Source: Desulfovibrio sp. UBA6121 (GTDB taxonomy: Bacteria > Desulfobacterota > Desulfovibrionia > Desulfovibrionales > Desulfovibrionaceae). From it: 23,896 nt of DNA. Shown here piece after piece: positions 9,703-17,163 of the stretch. The DNA lies in NCBI GenBank assembly GCA_002422505.1, contig DIVX01000129.1, positions 1 through 23,896 on the forward strand, read 5' to 3'. A program made the position numbers and the translations under genes. The notes beneath the pieces are model-generated. The model was not told where the DNA came from, did no database searches, and saw only the letters and a program-made list of their open reading frames with translations. Numbering within the stretch: position 1 is the first letter of the stretch; every line of letters begins with the position of its first letter.

Positions 9703-9720
9703 GGCCCGCAGCAGCGGGCC
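9703..9720. repeat. Perfect 7-bp inverted repeat with 4-base loop
   Basis: GGCCCGC, loop AGCA, GCGGGCC, between the divergent nfeD-like and corA-like genes. No T-run flanks it on either strand, so it is not an obvious terminator. Its place directly upstream of the nfeD-side -35 element suggests an operator or structural element. Confidence 0.6.
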
Positions 9721-9723
9721 GGG

Positions 9724-9742
9724 CGTCACGCAATCGTCACGC
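9724..9742. promoter_or_regulatory. Direct repeat CGTCACGC x2 with 11-base period
   Basis: CGTCACGC at 9724-9731 and again at 9735-9742, separated by AAT, giving one helical turn between copies. It lies in the divergent nfeD/corA spacer. The 7+4 arrangement around GTCA resembles the layout of PhoB-type boxes, but the bases match that consensus only partly, so the regulator is unknown. Confidence 0.4.
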
Positions 9743-9757
9743 TTCCGGCGCGCAAAT

Positions 9758-9772
9758 GCCCGCTTTGCGGGC
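9758..9772. repeat. 6-bp hairpin upstream of the corA-like gene
   Basis: GCCCGC, loop TTT, GCGGGC. It is followed on the plus strand by TAGAAAAT rather than a T-run. It is the second hairpin in this 210-base divergent spacer and carries the same GCCCGC core as the one at 9703-9720. Confidence 0.5.
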
Positions 9773-9858
9773 TAGAAAATGTCTTGTCGCCCTGCCGTCC
9801 TGTTGCCTTGTTGCCCCATTGTTTGACGGGCGGCCCAACCGCGAACCCGGAGCCGCGC

Positions 9859-10827
9859 ATGCTCTCCATTCACGATCCCGCCGGACGCGAGCCCAGCCAG
9901 TTGTCCGGCCAGGACTGCGGCCTTGGCCTGTGGCTGGACCTCTGCGAGCCCGACGCAGGCGAACTGCGCCGCGCGGCCGAGCTGACCGGCGTTGACGAAC
10001 GCCTCATAGAACACGCGCTGGACCTGCACGAATGCCCGCGCATCGAGGTGGACGACGAAGCCACCCTGCTGATTCTGCGCGCCCCGTTTCTGGAAACGCG
10101 CCACGGCGACCTGCGCCACTCCACCCTGCCCGTTGGCGTGGTGCTCGCCCCAGGCGCGCTCATCACCATTTGCCGCCAGGCCGACGCCCCCCTGGCGGAG
10201 ATTCTGCGCCGCGTGCGCCAACGCAACACCCAGGCCAGCCCCCTGCGGCCGGAGCAGCTCATCTGCGCGCTCACCAAGGGCGTGGCCCAGTTGTTCATGC
10301 ACTATCTCAAAGACATCAGCGCGCGCATCCAGGAAGTGGAGCAGGATTTGGCGCGCTCGCGCTCCAACGACGACCTGATGGTGCTTTTGGCCCTGCAGAA
10401 AAGCGTCACCTACTTCCACTCCGCCCTCAAGACCAACGACTTCATCATCGACCGGCTGGTGCGCAAGGGGCTTACCGTGGGCGCAAGCGCCCGGCTGGCC
10501 TTTACCGAGGACGAGGCCGACGTGCTGGACGACGCCCTCACCGACACGCGCCAGGGCATCTACATGTCCAAGATCTTCAACGAGGTCCTGAACTCCATTT
10601 CCGGCGTGTATTCCTCCATCATTTCTAACAGCGTCAACCAGATCATGAAGGTGCTCACCTCCTTCACCGTGGTGCTCATGGTGCCCACGCTGGTCACCAG
10701 CATGTACGGCATGAACATCAGCCTGCCGCTGCAAGGCCACCCCAGCGCCTTCGCCCTGGTGGCGGCGGGCACGGCCCTGCTCACCACAGCCATCATCGTG
10801 CTGCTCAAACGCAGTAAAATGCTGTAG
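9859..10827 (+). CDS. CorA-family divalent metal ion transporter
   Basis: 322 residues, a normal CorA length. A cytoplasmic alpha/beta domain (about 1-140) and long helices (about 140-260) lead into two C-terminal transmembrane helices (about 265-283 and 297-316). The signature GMN (284-286, in SMYGMNI) follows the first helix and forms the selectivity loop of the pentameric pore. The extreme C-terminus LLKRSKML is basic, as usual for the inside. Known members take up Mg2+, Co2+ or Ni2+, or export Zn2+; the substrate cannot be assigned from sequence. The ATG at 9859 has GGAG 6 bases upstream. The in-frame reading further upstream runs across the divergent nfeD-like gene and is not used. No terminator is obvious after the stop. 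Confidence 0.9.
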   Translation: MLSIHDPAGREPSQLSGQDCGLGLWLDLCEPDAGELRRAAELTGVDERLIEHALDLHECPRIEVDDEATLLILRAPFLETRHGDLRHSTLPVGVVLAPGALITICRQADAPLAEILRRVRQRNTQASPLRPEQLICALTKGVAQLFMHYLKDISARIQEVEQDLARSRSNDDLMVLLALQKSVTYFHSALKTNDFIIDRLVRKGLTVGASARLAFTEDEADVLDDALTDTRQGIYMSKIFNEVLNSISGVYSSIISNSVNQIMKVLTSFTVVLMVPTLVTSMYGMNISLPLQGHPSAFALVAAGTALLTTAIIVLLKRSKML

Positions 10828-10928
10828 GACGCGCAAAATTCGCGCCCCGCCCCTTGCCAAAGCCCACCCATCCGGCTAATGCGTCCTGTCCGCTCCGTCG
10901 ATAAGACGGGCAACAGGAGCCAGACGCC

Positions 10929-11090
10929 ATGAGCCGCCGCATACGAGACGCCCTGACCCACCGCCTGAACCCGCTGCACGTGTATTGCCGCCTGCGCGAC
11001 ATGGGCCTGCCCGGTGCGCTGGCCCGCTGCCTTTCCAAGGGGTACGAGCGCGTGCTGTTCCGCCCGCTGGCCGGGCAAACCGCCCAGTAG
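10929..11090 (+). CDS. Small uncharacterised basic protein, 53 aa
   Basis: A 53-residue frame starting ATG at 10929 with AGGAG at 10915-10919, 9 bases upstream, and ending TAG at 11090. It is rich in Arg and Leu with two or three Cys-spaced segments (NPLHVYCRLRDMGLPGAL, then RCLSKGYERVLFRPL). It has no signal peptide or membrane helix. I recall similar NPLHVYCRLRD-type short proteins in Desulfovibrio-like genomes, but I cannot confirm this here. It sits alone between the CorA-like gene and argB, with 100-190 bases of spacer on each side. Function unknown. The good ribosome binding site and compact composition make it a likely real gene. Confidence 0.6.
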   Translation: MSRRIRDALTHRLNPLHVYCRLRDMGLPGALARCLSKGYERVLFRPLAGQTAQ

Positions 11091-11189
11091 CTTCGGCCTG
11101 ACGGACCCGACGGGCCGCCAGCGACAACGCGCGGCCGTGCCGCGGTCCGCATGCGCCCCCTTCGGGCCCGCTTCCACACGCCGGATTTC

Positions 11190-11219
11190 TTGACAGAACC
11201 GCACCCTGCGGGCGATTGT
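11190..11219 (+). promoter_or_regulatory. Candidate sigma-70 promoter for argB
   Basis: A perfect -35 TTGACA (11190-11195) is followed after 18 bases by GATTGT (11214-11219), which matches the -10 consensus in only 3 of 6 positions. It lies about 60 bases before the argB ATG in a 190-base spacer that otherwise shows only GC-rich short hairpins. Confidence 0.38.
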
Positions 11220-11280
11220 CCGCCAGCCGCGAAGCGAGGCCCCGCCCCGCCCGCGCCATCTTCCCTGCCGGAGGTTTCCC

Positions 11281-12219
11281 ATGACCACGCCCGACGACTC
11301 CAAAGCGGCCTTCGCCTGCCCCACGCAAACGCCCCGCGACCTGAGCAAGGAAGCCGAGCGCGCTCGCATGATCATCGAGATGCTGCCCTACATCCGCGAA
11401 TTCGCCGGGCAGACCGTGGTCATAAAATACGGCGGCAACGCCATGATCGACGAGACCCTGAAGCAAAGCTTCGCGCGCAGCGTGGTGCTGCTCAAGTACG
11501 TGGGGGTCAACCCCATCATCGTGCACGGCGGCGGCCCGCAGATAGGCAAAATGCTCAAGGCCCTGAACATTGAAAGCCACTTCCGCCAGGGCCTGCGCGT
11601 AACAGACGACGCCACCATGGACGTGGTGGAGATGGTGCTGGTGGGCAAGGTCAACAAGGAGATCGTGAACCTCATCAACCTGGCCGGGGGCCGGGCGGTG
11701 GGCCTTTCCGGCAAGGACGGCATGCTCATCCGCGCCGAGAAGAAGGAGCTCGCCGTCACCAGCGAAACCGCCCCGCCGGAGATCATCGACCTGGGCATGG
11801 TGGGCGAGGTGACGGCCATCGAGACCAACGTCCTCAAATCCCTCATGGGCATCGGCATCATTCCGGTCATAGCGCCCGTGGGCGTGGACGACGAAGGCCA
11901 CACATACAACATCAACGCCGATTCCGTGGCCGGGGCCGTGGCCGGGGCCATGCGCGCCAAGCGCCTGCACCTGCTGACCGACGTGCCCGGCGTGCTGGAC
12001 AAAAACAAGCAGCTTATTCCCAGCATGACCAGCACCCAGGCCTTCCAGGCCATTGAAAGCGGCGTGGTGGTGGGCGGCATGATTCCCAAGCTGCAATGCG
12101 TGCTGGAGGCCATCATGGCCGGGGTGGAAAAGGTCCACATCATCGACGGCCGCGTGGAAAACTGCGTGCTGCTGGAACTGTTCACCGCCTGCGGCATCGG
12201 CACGGAGATAACCCGCTAG
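11281..12219 (+). CDS. argB: Acetylglutamate kinase
   Basis: 312 residues. ArgB phosphorylates N-acetyl-L-glutamate with ATP, the second step of arginine synthesis, in the cytoplasm. The amino acid kinase fold is clear: the Lys-Tyr-Gly-Gly-Asn phosphate loop (VIKYGGNAM), the HGGGPQI loop binding substrate, GRAVGLSGKDG, and NINADSVAGAVAGAMRA followed by LTDVPGVL. A VVGGMIPKL segment and the final GIGTEITR are also typical. An N-terminal extension of about 25 residues before AERARMIIEMLPYI resembles arginine-sensitive forms, so feedback inhibition by arginine is likely. ATG is preceded by GGAGG. No other arg gene is adjacent. Its TAG shares the palindrome CTAG with the stop of a transposase remnant on the other strand. 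Confidence 0.96.
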   Translation: MTTPDDSKAAFACPTQTPRDLSKEAERARMIIEMLPYIREFAGQTVVIKYGGNAMIDETLKQSFARSVVLLKYVGVNPIIVHGGGPQIGKMLKALNIESHFRQGLRVTDDATMDVVEMVLVGKVNKEIVNLINLAGGRAVGLSGKDGMLIRAEKKELAVTSETAPPEIIDLGMVGEVTAIETNVLKSLMGIGIIPVIAPVGVDDEGHTYNINADSVAGAVAGAMRAKRLHLLTDVPGVLDKNKQLIPSMTSTQAFQAIESGVVVGGMIPKLQCVLEAIMAGVEKVHIIDGRVENCVLLELFTACGIGTEITR

Positions 12220-12473
12220 ATGTGGAGTGACAGGACGTTGTTCACAACCCGTTCGAGTCGGCTGACGGGTGTTTTGCTTTGTAACATTTTGTGATTCCTG
12301 TAGAAGTTGTATTCATGGAGCCAGCGGGGCAACTCGTTGGCTCTTTCGTTTGACTGGGCGTTGCTGGCGGCGTAGGCCCACTCGCGAAGAGCCGTCTGGA
12401 TGAACCGCTCGGCCTTGCCGTTAGTGCGCGGCGCGTAGGGCCTGGTGCGGATGCGCTTAAGACCCAGGCCCAC
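12216..12473 (-). pseudogene. 5'-truncated IS481-family transposase remnant
   Basis: About 85 codons matching the C-terminal part of IS481-type DDE transposases: IRTRPYAPRTNGKAERFIQT, REWAYA, then LPRWLHEYNFYRNH and SRLERVVNNVLSLHI before the stop. NGKAERF carries the last acidic residue of the DDE triad. Family members are about 300-390 residues long, so the N-terminal helix-turn-helix and both catalytic aspartates are missing. Upstream in the same frame (above about 12480) similarity ends abruptly, and neither other frame continues it. The reading frame is open, but the protein cannot be an active transposase. It ends overlapping the argB stop. This is a relic of an insertion followed by deletion. 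Confidence 0.8.
12221..12245. mobile_element. Probable surviving terminal end of the IS481-type element
   Basis: The sequence begins TGTGGAGTGACAGGACGTTG immediately after the argB stop (12217-12219) and just outside the end of the transposase frame. IS481-type elements have short inverted repeats starting TGT at this distance from the transposase stop. No matching opposite end is visible near 12480-12660, consistent with loss of the other terminus. Confidence 0.4.
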
Positions 12474-12660
12474 GTGGCCGCCCGCAGCTTTGCCGCGCCA
12501 CGCAAACGTCCCAGGGCCCGCCCAAGCGGACCGGAACCCTTGCGCCCTTCCTCAATCCCCTGGCCGCAACGGGCGCATGCGCCGCCGCCCCGCTGCGAAA
12601 CAATGCGCCGCCCACCCGCCCCGAAACAGGCAGCGGCCAACAGCCGCGCAGGGTCTCCGG

Positions 12661-14571
12661 CTAGGCCGCAGCCACCAGTTCCGGGCGCTCCTCGCCCGCC
12701 GCATCGCCATCGGCGTCCTGGCGAATCTGCTCCACAATGCCGCCCAGGCGGCGGGCCTGGTCCGCCAGTTCGGCCACGGCCCTGGCGGATTCATCCATGG
12801 CCACGCTGGTTTGCCCGCTGATGCTGCTCATGCGGCCCACCGAGTCGCCCACCTCGCGTCCGGCCTCGCCCTGGTGGCGCGAGGCCCCGGCAATGGCGCG
12901 TATCTCGCTTGAGGTCTGCGAGGCCAGGGCCACAATCTCGCCCAAGGCCGAGGCCGAGGCGTCGGCCTGGCTGGTGGCCTCGTTCACGGCGCGGCCCGCC
13001 AGGTCCACCTGCTCCAGGCTGGCGCGCGTTTCGGCCTGAATGCCGCGCACGGCCTGGTCCACCTGCTTGGTGGCGGTCTGGGTCTTCTCGGCCAGCTTGC
13101 GCACTTCGTCGGCCACCACGGCGAACCCCCGACCGGCATCGCCCGCGCGGGCGGCCTCTATGGCCGCGTTGAGCGCCAGCAGGTTCGTCTGGTCGGCAAT
13201 GTCGTCAATCACGGTGATGATGCGGCCGATGTCCTCGCTGCGCGCCCGCAGGGCGTCCATGCTGCCGCGCAGGGCCTCGGCGCGGTCCTGCACGGCGGCC
13301 ACCACGCGGGCCACCTGGGTCACGCTGCGCGCGCCCTCGTCGGCCCGGGCGCGGGCGCTTTCCGCCGTCTCCGCCGCGCGGGCGGCCCCGGTTTCGGCCT
13401 GAGCCACGCCCGCAAGCAGCCGCTCCACCGAGGCGACGGATTCCCCCGATAGCCGCGACTGCTCCACCGCGCCCGCAGCGGACTGCTCCACCTGCGTGGC
13501 CAGCTGCTGCGAGGACGTGGCCAGGCGGTCCACCACCTCGGCCATGCGGCCTGCGGCCAGGCGCATGCCCTCGCGGCGCGAAAGTTCGGCCTTGAGCCCG
13601 GCCTCGCGGGCTTCCTCCACGGCCAAGCGCGCGCGTTCGGCCTCGCTGGCCGCCTCCGCGCCGCGCTCCTCCACCAGGGCGATTTCCTTTTGCAGCTCGC
13701 GCACCATGGCGCGCAGGGCCTGGGCCATTTTGCCCAGCTCGTCGCGCCGGTTCACGGAAAGCTCTGCCGAAAGGTCGCCTGCGGCCACGCGCTCGGCAAA
13801 GGCCAGGGCCTTGCGCAGCGGACGGTTGATGTCGTTGGCCACATACGCGCCAAAGCCCAGGGAGCTGAGCACGGCCACCAGCGCCGCCCAAAGCAGGAAG
13901 GCGCGGTCCTTGGCGGCCTGGGGCAGGGCCTGGCCCACAAAGGCCTCGGTGCCTGCGCGTTCCTGCTCCTGCAGGGTATCCAGGGCGGCCTCCACCCGCA
14001 GCAGCGATTCCCGCGCCTCGCGCATGGACAGGGCCATGGCCCCGAAGCGCATGTCCGACTCCAACAACTCCAGCACCTTGCGGTGCCGCGCGCCCCAAGC
14101 GTCCCAGGCCTCCCGGAACTCGCGCCAGGCCGCGCCGGGCGCTGCGGCCTCGGGCTGGGTGGCGTTCTGACCGCCAGAGACATCGGCGGGCGCGGCGGCG
14201 GGCGCAGCGGCGGGCGCAGCGGCGGGCTGCGGCGCGGCGGTTTCCTGCGGCAGCAGGGTCTCGTAGGCGGCAATGGCGGCCTCGGCCTGGGCCCAGTATT
14301 TGGTGAGGTTGGACTTCTGCCGCGCCAGTTGGGCCGGGTTCTCCATGGTTTCCGGAATCAGCAGGGTGCGCTCCGCCCGCTGGATGGCGGTAAGGCTGTG
14401 CCGCAGCGCAGCCAATTGCCGCTGCACGGGCATGCGCCGCTCCACGGTTTCGGCTAGGGCGTCGCCCGTGGTGTGTATGCCAAGGAAACCCACGGCGGCT
14501 ATGGCCAGGGTGATGAGGGCGGAAACGGCGAGACCCAGGGCTATCTTGCCCCAGACCGGAATGTTGCGCAT
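12661..14571 (-). CDS. Methyl-accepting chemotaxis protein, four-helix-bundle sensor
   Basis: 636 residues. Transmembrane helix 1 is at about 8-31; the periplasmic part (32-222) is helical and resembles a 4HB-type sensor. Transmembrane helix 2 is at about 225-243, HAMP at 244-297 and the signalling coiled coil at about 340-610. The invariant hairpin tip is clear (DDIADQTNLLALNAAIEAAR; AGRGFAVVADEVRKLAEKT, about 456-497). It would bind CheW/CheA and control flagellar rotation. The sensor contains an Ala/Pro-rich insert (about 112-130) encoded by a 12-bp tandem repeat. No CheW-binding pentapeptide for CheR/CheB is seen at the C-terminus, which ends PELVAAA. The ATG has AGGAG upstream; the gene is divergent from the O-methyltransferase-like gene. 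The ligand is unknown. Confidence 0.93.
   Translation of the reverse strand: MRNIPVWGKIALGLAVSALITLAIAAVGFLGIHTTGDALAETVERRMPVQRQLAALRHSLTAIQRAERTLLIPETMENPAQLARQKSNLTKYWAQAEAAIAAYETLLPQETAAPQPAAAPAAAPAAAPADVSGGQNATQPEAAAPGAAWREFREAWDAWGARHRKVLELLESDMRFGAMALSMREARESLLRVEAALDTLQEQERAGTEAFVGQALPQAAKDRAFLLWAALVAVLSSLGFGAYVANDINRPLRKALAFAERVAAGDLSAELSVNRRDELGKMAQALRAMVRELQKEIALVEERGAEAASEAERARLAVEEAREAGLKAELSRREGMRLAAGRMAEVVDRLATSSQQLATQVEQSAAGAVEQSRLSGESVASVERLLAGVAQAETGAARAAETAESARARADEGARSVTQVARVVAAVQDRAEALRGSMDALRARSEDIGRIITVIDDIADQTNLLALNAAIEAARAGDAGRGFAVVADEVRKLAEKTQTATKQVDQAVRGIQAETRASLEQVDLAGRAVNEATSQADASASALGEIVALASQTSSEIRAIAGASRHQGEAGREVGDSVGRMSSISGQTSVAMDESARAVAELADQARRLGGIVEQIRQDADGDAAGEERPELVAAA
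14185..14232. repeat. Four 12-bp tandem units encoding AAPA in the MCP sensor domain
   Basis: Units begin at 14185, 14197, 14209 and 14221. The second and third are identical (GGCGGGCGCAGC), the first differs by one base and the last is degenerate. Read on the minus strand they encode Ala-Ala-Pro-Ala. Unit changes would keep the frame, so length can vary without inactivating the receptor. Confidence 0.75.
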
Positions 14572-14697
14572 GGCGGTGCTCCTGTTGGGGGGGGCCGGAC
14601 CGCATCCGGCCCAGGCACTCCCGACCTACTCCGCCCCGGCCCGCAAAGGGTGCTGCCCAGGTGAACTCTGTGTGACGTTTTGGCGACGGAAGCGCCC

Positions 14698-14727
14698 TTG
14701 CGCATTACGCGCCGCCTGGGATATCCT
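14698..14727 (+). promoter_or_regulatory. Candidate sigma-70 promoter of the methyltransferase-like gene
   Basis: TTGCGC (14698-14703) and TATCCT (14722-14727) are separated by 18 bases. The predicted start of transcription would fall close to the AGGAGG site, giving a leader of about 25 bases before the ATG at 14759. Confidence 0.4.
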
Positions 14728-14758
14728 GGCCGCAAACCCTCAAAGGCAGGAGGCCTCC

Positions 14759-15904
14759 ATGCCCAGAAAAGCATCCCGTGAACGCGGCGCGAACGCAACG
14801 CAAAGCGCCCGCGCGCGCAGCGTTTCCGCCCCGGCAGCAAACAAAACCCCGGCCCCGGTTCTGACGCCCGGCCCGCTTTTAACCGTATCCGCCGCGTACT
14901 GGGGCTCCTGCGCCCTGCACGCCGCCGTGGCGCTCGATGTGTTCTCGCCCCTGGCCGCAGGCCCGGCCAGCGCGGAGAAGCTCGCGCCCGCCCTTGGCTG
15001 CGACGCCCGCGCCCTGGACATGCTCCTGACCGCCATGTGCGGCCTGGGCCTGCTGGTGCGCAAGGCCGAAACCTTCGCCCTCACGGAGCAGGCCGAGGCC
15101 TTCCTGGTGCGCAGTTCGCCGCGCTACCAGGGTCATATCATCCGGCACCACATGAACCTTGTGGAAAGCTTTGGCGCCATGGCCCAGGCCGTGCGCACGG
15201 GCAAGCGCGTGCGCGGCGGGCGCGAATGGACCGAGGCCGACCGGCAGGATTTCCTGCTGGGCATGTTCAACATGGCCATGGGCATAGCCCCGGTGCTGGC
15301 CCCCCGGCTGGACAGGCTGCTTGGCGCGGCGGGCCTGCCGGGCATGGCCGGGCGCACCCGCATGCTGGACCTGGGCGGCGGCCCCGGCACCTATGCCATA
15401 CACTTTTGCCTGGCGCACCCGGAACTGCACGCCACAGTGTTCGACCAGCCCACCACCCGGCCCTTTGCCGAGGCCACGGCCCGGCGCTTCGGCCTGGAGT
15501 ATGCGCCGGAGGACGCGGCAGATGCAGGCGGGCGGCGACTGGCCTTCATCCCCGGCGACTACACGCGCGACGAGTTGCCAGGCGGCTTCGACCTGGCTTG
15601 GCTTTCGCACATTCTGCACGGGGAAGCGCCGGAAATGTGCGCGGAGATAGTGCGCAAGGCCGCAGCGGGGCTTGCGCCCGGCGGCGTGCTGATGGTGCAG
15701 GAGTTCTTGCTGAACGATGAGCTGGACGGCCCGGAGTTCCCGGCGCTCTTTTCCCTGAACATGCTGCTGGGCACAGAGGGCGGGCAGGCATACTCCGCCC
15801 GGCAGATCGGCGGCATGCTGGCCGGGGCCGGGCTTGCCAGCATCCGGCGGCTGGAGTTCAGCGGGCCGAACCACGCGGGCGTGGTGGCGGGGGTGAAGCC
15901 CTAG
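14759..15904 (+). CDS. SAM-dependent O-methyltransferase-like protein (plant/hydroxyneurosporene type)
   Basis: 381 residues; ATG preceded by AGGAGG. A basic, Ala-rich N-terminal tail of about 35 residues is unusual for the family. A winged-helix dimerisation domain follows (about 38-160; LLTMLLxxGLL-like elements, ALTEQAEAFL). The Rossmann methyltransferase domain starts near 195 with motif I LDLGGGPGTY (203-212). The acidic residue after strand 2 is in TVFDQP; GDYTRDELPGGFDLAWLSHILH carries His287 where related O-methyltransferases have the catalytic base. Later motifs are PGGVLMVQEFLL and NMLLGTEGGQAYS. Such enzymes methylate hydroxyls of aromatics or carotenoids and also act as C- or N-methyltransferases. 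No biosynthetic neighbours suggest a substrate. It ends 18 bases from the convergent PEGA lipoprotein gene. Confidence 0.82.
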   Translation: MPRKASRERGANATQSARARSVSAPAANKTPAPVLTPGPLLTVSAAYWGSCALHAAVALDVFSPLAAGPASAEKLAPALGCDARALDMLLTAMCGLGLLVRKAETFALTEQAEAFLVRSSPRYQGHIIRHHMNLVESFGAMAQAVRTGKRVRGGREWTEADRQDFLLGMFNMAMGIAPVLAPRLDRLLGAAGLPGMAGRTRMLDLGGGPGTYAIHFCLAHPELHATVFDQPTTRPFAEATARRFGLEYAPEDAADAGGRRLAFIPGDYTRDELPGGFDLAWLSHILHGEAPEMCAEIVRKAAAGLAPGGVLMVQEFLLNDELDGPEFPALFSLNMLLGTEGGQAYSARQIGGMLAGAGLASIRRLEFSGPNHAGVVAGVKP

Positions 15905-15925
15905 GCCTCCCCCCGCTTTGGCCTA
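15902..15925. terminator. Short inverted repeat containing both convergent stop codons
   Basis: TAGGCC (15902-15907) and GGCCTA (15920-15925) form a 6-bp stem with a 12-base loop. The arms contain the stop codon of the methyltransferase (plus) and of the PEGA lipoprotein (minus). There is no T-run, so at best it is a weak bidirectional terminator. Confidence 0.25.
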
Positions 15926-16927
15926 CTGCAAGGCGTCGAGGACATTCACCAGCGCGCCCGGGCCAATGCTCACCCCGGCCTTGGCCGAGGTCTTGGTGCT
16001 GGTCGTGGTGGTGGAGCTGCCGCCTGGGGTGGCGCTGGTGCTGGTGTGGGTGGAGCTGGAAGAGCCCATGTCCCAGCTCTTCGAAGCCGTCGGCCACGGG
16101 GCCTGCCCCAGGGAGCGCAGGGTCTCGCTGCGCGAGAGGTCCTCCGCGCCCTTGTCCATGCCCGCGCCGGAGGACGTGCCCAGATTCCCGCCGGGCAGGC
16201 TCAAGATCCATTCGCCGCGCCCCGCGCGGTGCGCCGGGTAGCGCCCGGTGGCGGTTACGCCGTTCTGCCGCGCGGCCAGGGTGAACCAGCGCGACACCAT
16301 GCCGCCTTCGCTCTCCTGGGCGGGCTCCGGCACCACGGAGAACGCGGCCCCGCTATCGGCGTTGTTCCAGGCGCACGCCACGCCGCTGCGGCCTGTTTCC
16401 AGGGCGTTTTCCAGCAGCTGCTGGTCGCCCTGGCTCATGATGTCCAGCGGGGAATGCTGGGCAGAACCGGCCTGGGCCGCCTGCTCCGAGCTGGTGCGCG
16501 CGGGAAAGCCGCCCACGGGAACCATGCGCAGGCTCAGGGTGGAGGGCGAGAGCACATACGCCTCGCCGGTCTCCTCCTGGCTGTTCACAGACATCACGCC
16601 CTGGTTCGCGCCCATCCAGCCGCTCTGAAAAAAATTGGCGGACTGCGCGCCCTGATTGATGGCGTTCAGCAGCACCTTGTTGGTCTGGTACTGGCGTTTG
16701 ATGGCCACGTCCTGCTGACGGTAGCCCTCCTTGGTCAGGGTCAGCAAATGGTCCTGGTTGCGCGCAAGGTCGAGCTGGCAGGGCGAGACGCAGGCGGCCT
16801 TGCCGTCCACCACGACGTTGACGCCGGGCGGGTCCGTGGACACCGGCACCGGCTGGGTCAATACGGTGGGGCCGCAGGCGCACAGCAGCAGGGCGGTGCA
16901 GGCGAGGGGCGCAATATTCTTCAGCAT
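15923..16927 (-). CDS. PEGA-domain outer-membrane lipoprotein with 17-kDa-antigen-like segment
   Basis: 334 residues. A lipoprotein signal ends in the lipobox LCAC with lipidated Cys18; Gly at +2 gives no inner-membrane retention signal. Residues 27-78 are a PEGA domain (VPVSTDPPGVNVVVDGK; LLTLTKEGYRQQDV), a surface-exposed fold. Residues about 160-243 (QQLLENALETGRSGVACAW; NNADSGAAFSVVP; GEWILSL) recall the Rickettsia 17-kDa surface antigen/RT0821-like domain; this is my inference. The tail (about 285-320) is very rich in Ser and Thr and could be disordered or a modification site. The start has AAAGGAG 6 bases upstream. It follows mlaA after 236 bases on the same strand and may be separately transcribed. 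Function unknown beyond an envelope role. Confidence 0.75.
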   Translation of the reverse strand: MLKNIAPLACTALLLCACGPTVLTQPVPVSTDPPGVNVVVDGKAACVSPCQLDLARNQDHLLTLTKEGYRQQDVAIKRQYQTNKVLLNAINQGAQSANFFQSGWMGANQGVMSVNSQEETGEAYVLSPSTLSLRMVPVGGFPARTSSEQAAQAGSAQHSPLDIMSQGDQQLLENALETGRSGVACAWNNADSGAAFSVVPEPAQESEGGMVSRWFTLAARQNGVTATGRYPAHRAGRGEWILSLPGGNLGTSSGAGMDKGAEDLSRSETLRSLGQAPWPTASKSWDMGSSSSTHTSTSATPGGSSTTTTSTKTSAKAGVSIGPGALVNVLDALQ

Positions 16928-17163
16928 GGAGGACTCCTTTGTACGCAAAGCAAGGCCATGTGGCGTGCCAGCACACGTAGCAAATAATGCGAACCTGCGC
17001 CAGGGTGCGCGCCGATATTTGCGCAGCCGCAAAGCCCCCTGCGGCAGGAGAGCAGCGGACCGGCCCAGGCGTTCGCCAGCCGGGCGCGGGGCGGCAACCC
17101 TCCCGACACGAACGCAGGCAGCGGCCCGGCACTCCATGGCGAACCGGGGCCGAACCCTTGCGG

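Noticed and set aside
9166..9858. In-frame N-terminal extension of the CorA-like protein
   Set aside because: It would run antisense through the nfeD-like gene and its promoter; the ATG at 9859 gives the normal family length and has a ribosome binding site.
10897..10904. GTCGATAA before the 53-aa gene, similar to a FliA -10 element
   Set aside because: No TAAA-type -35 at the expected distance, and the gene has no link to motility.
10876..12138. Long minus-strand frame opposite argB and the 53-aa gene
   Set aside because: Its His/Val-rich translation mirrors argB codons; no start signal or recognisable motif.
12474..12660. Search for the missing half of the IS element or another small gene
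   Set aside because: Neither transposase similarity in any frame nor a matching terminal repeat is visible; only GC-rich sequence before the receptor stop codon.
16940..17000. TGGCAC and TGGCGC motifs upstream of the PEGA gene as sigma-54 sites
   Set aside because: The required GG-N10-GC spacing is not met for either motif.
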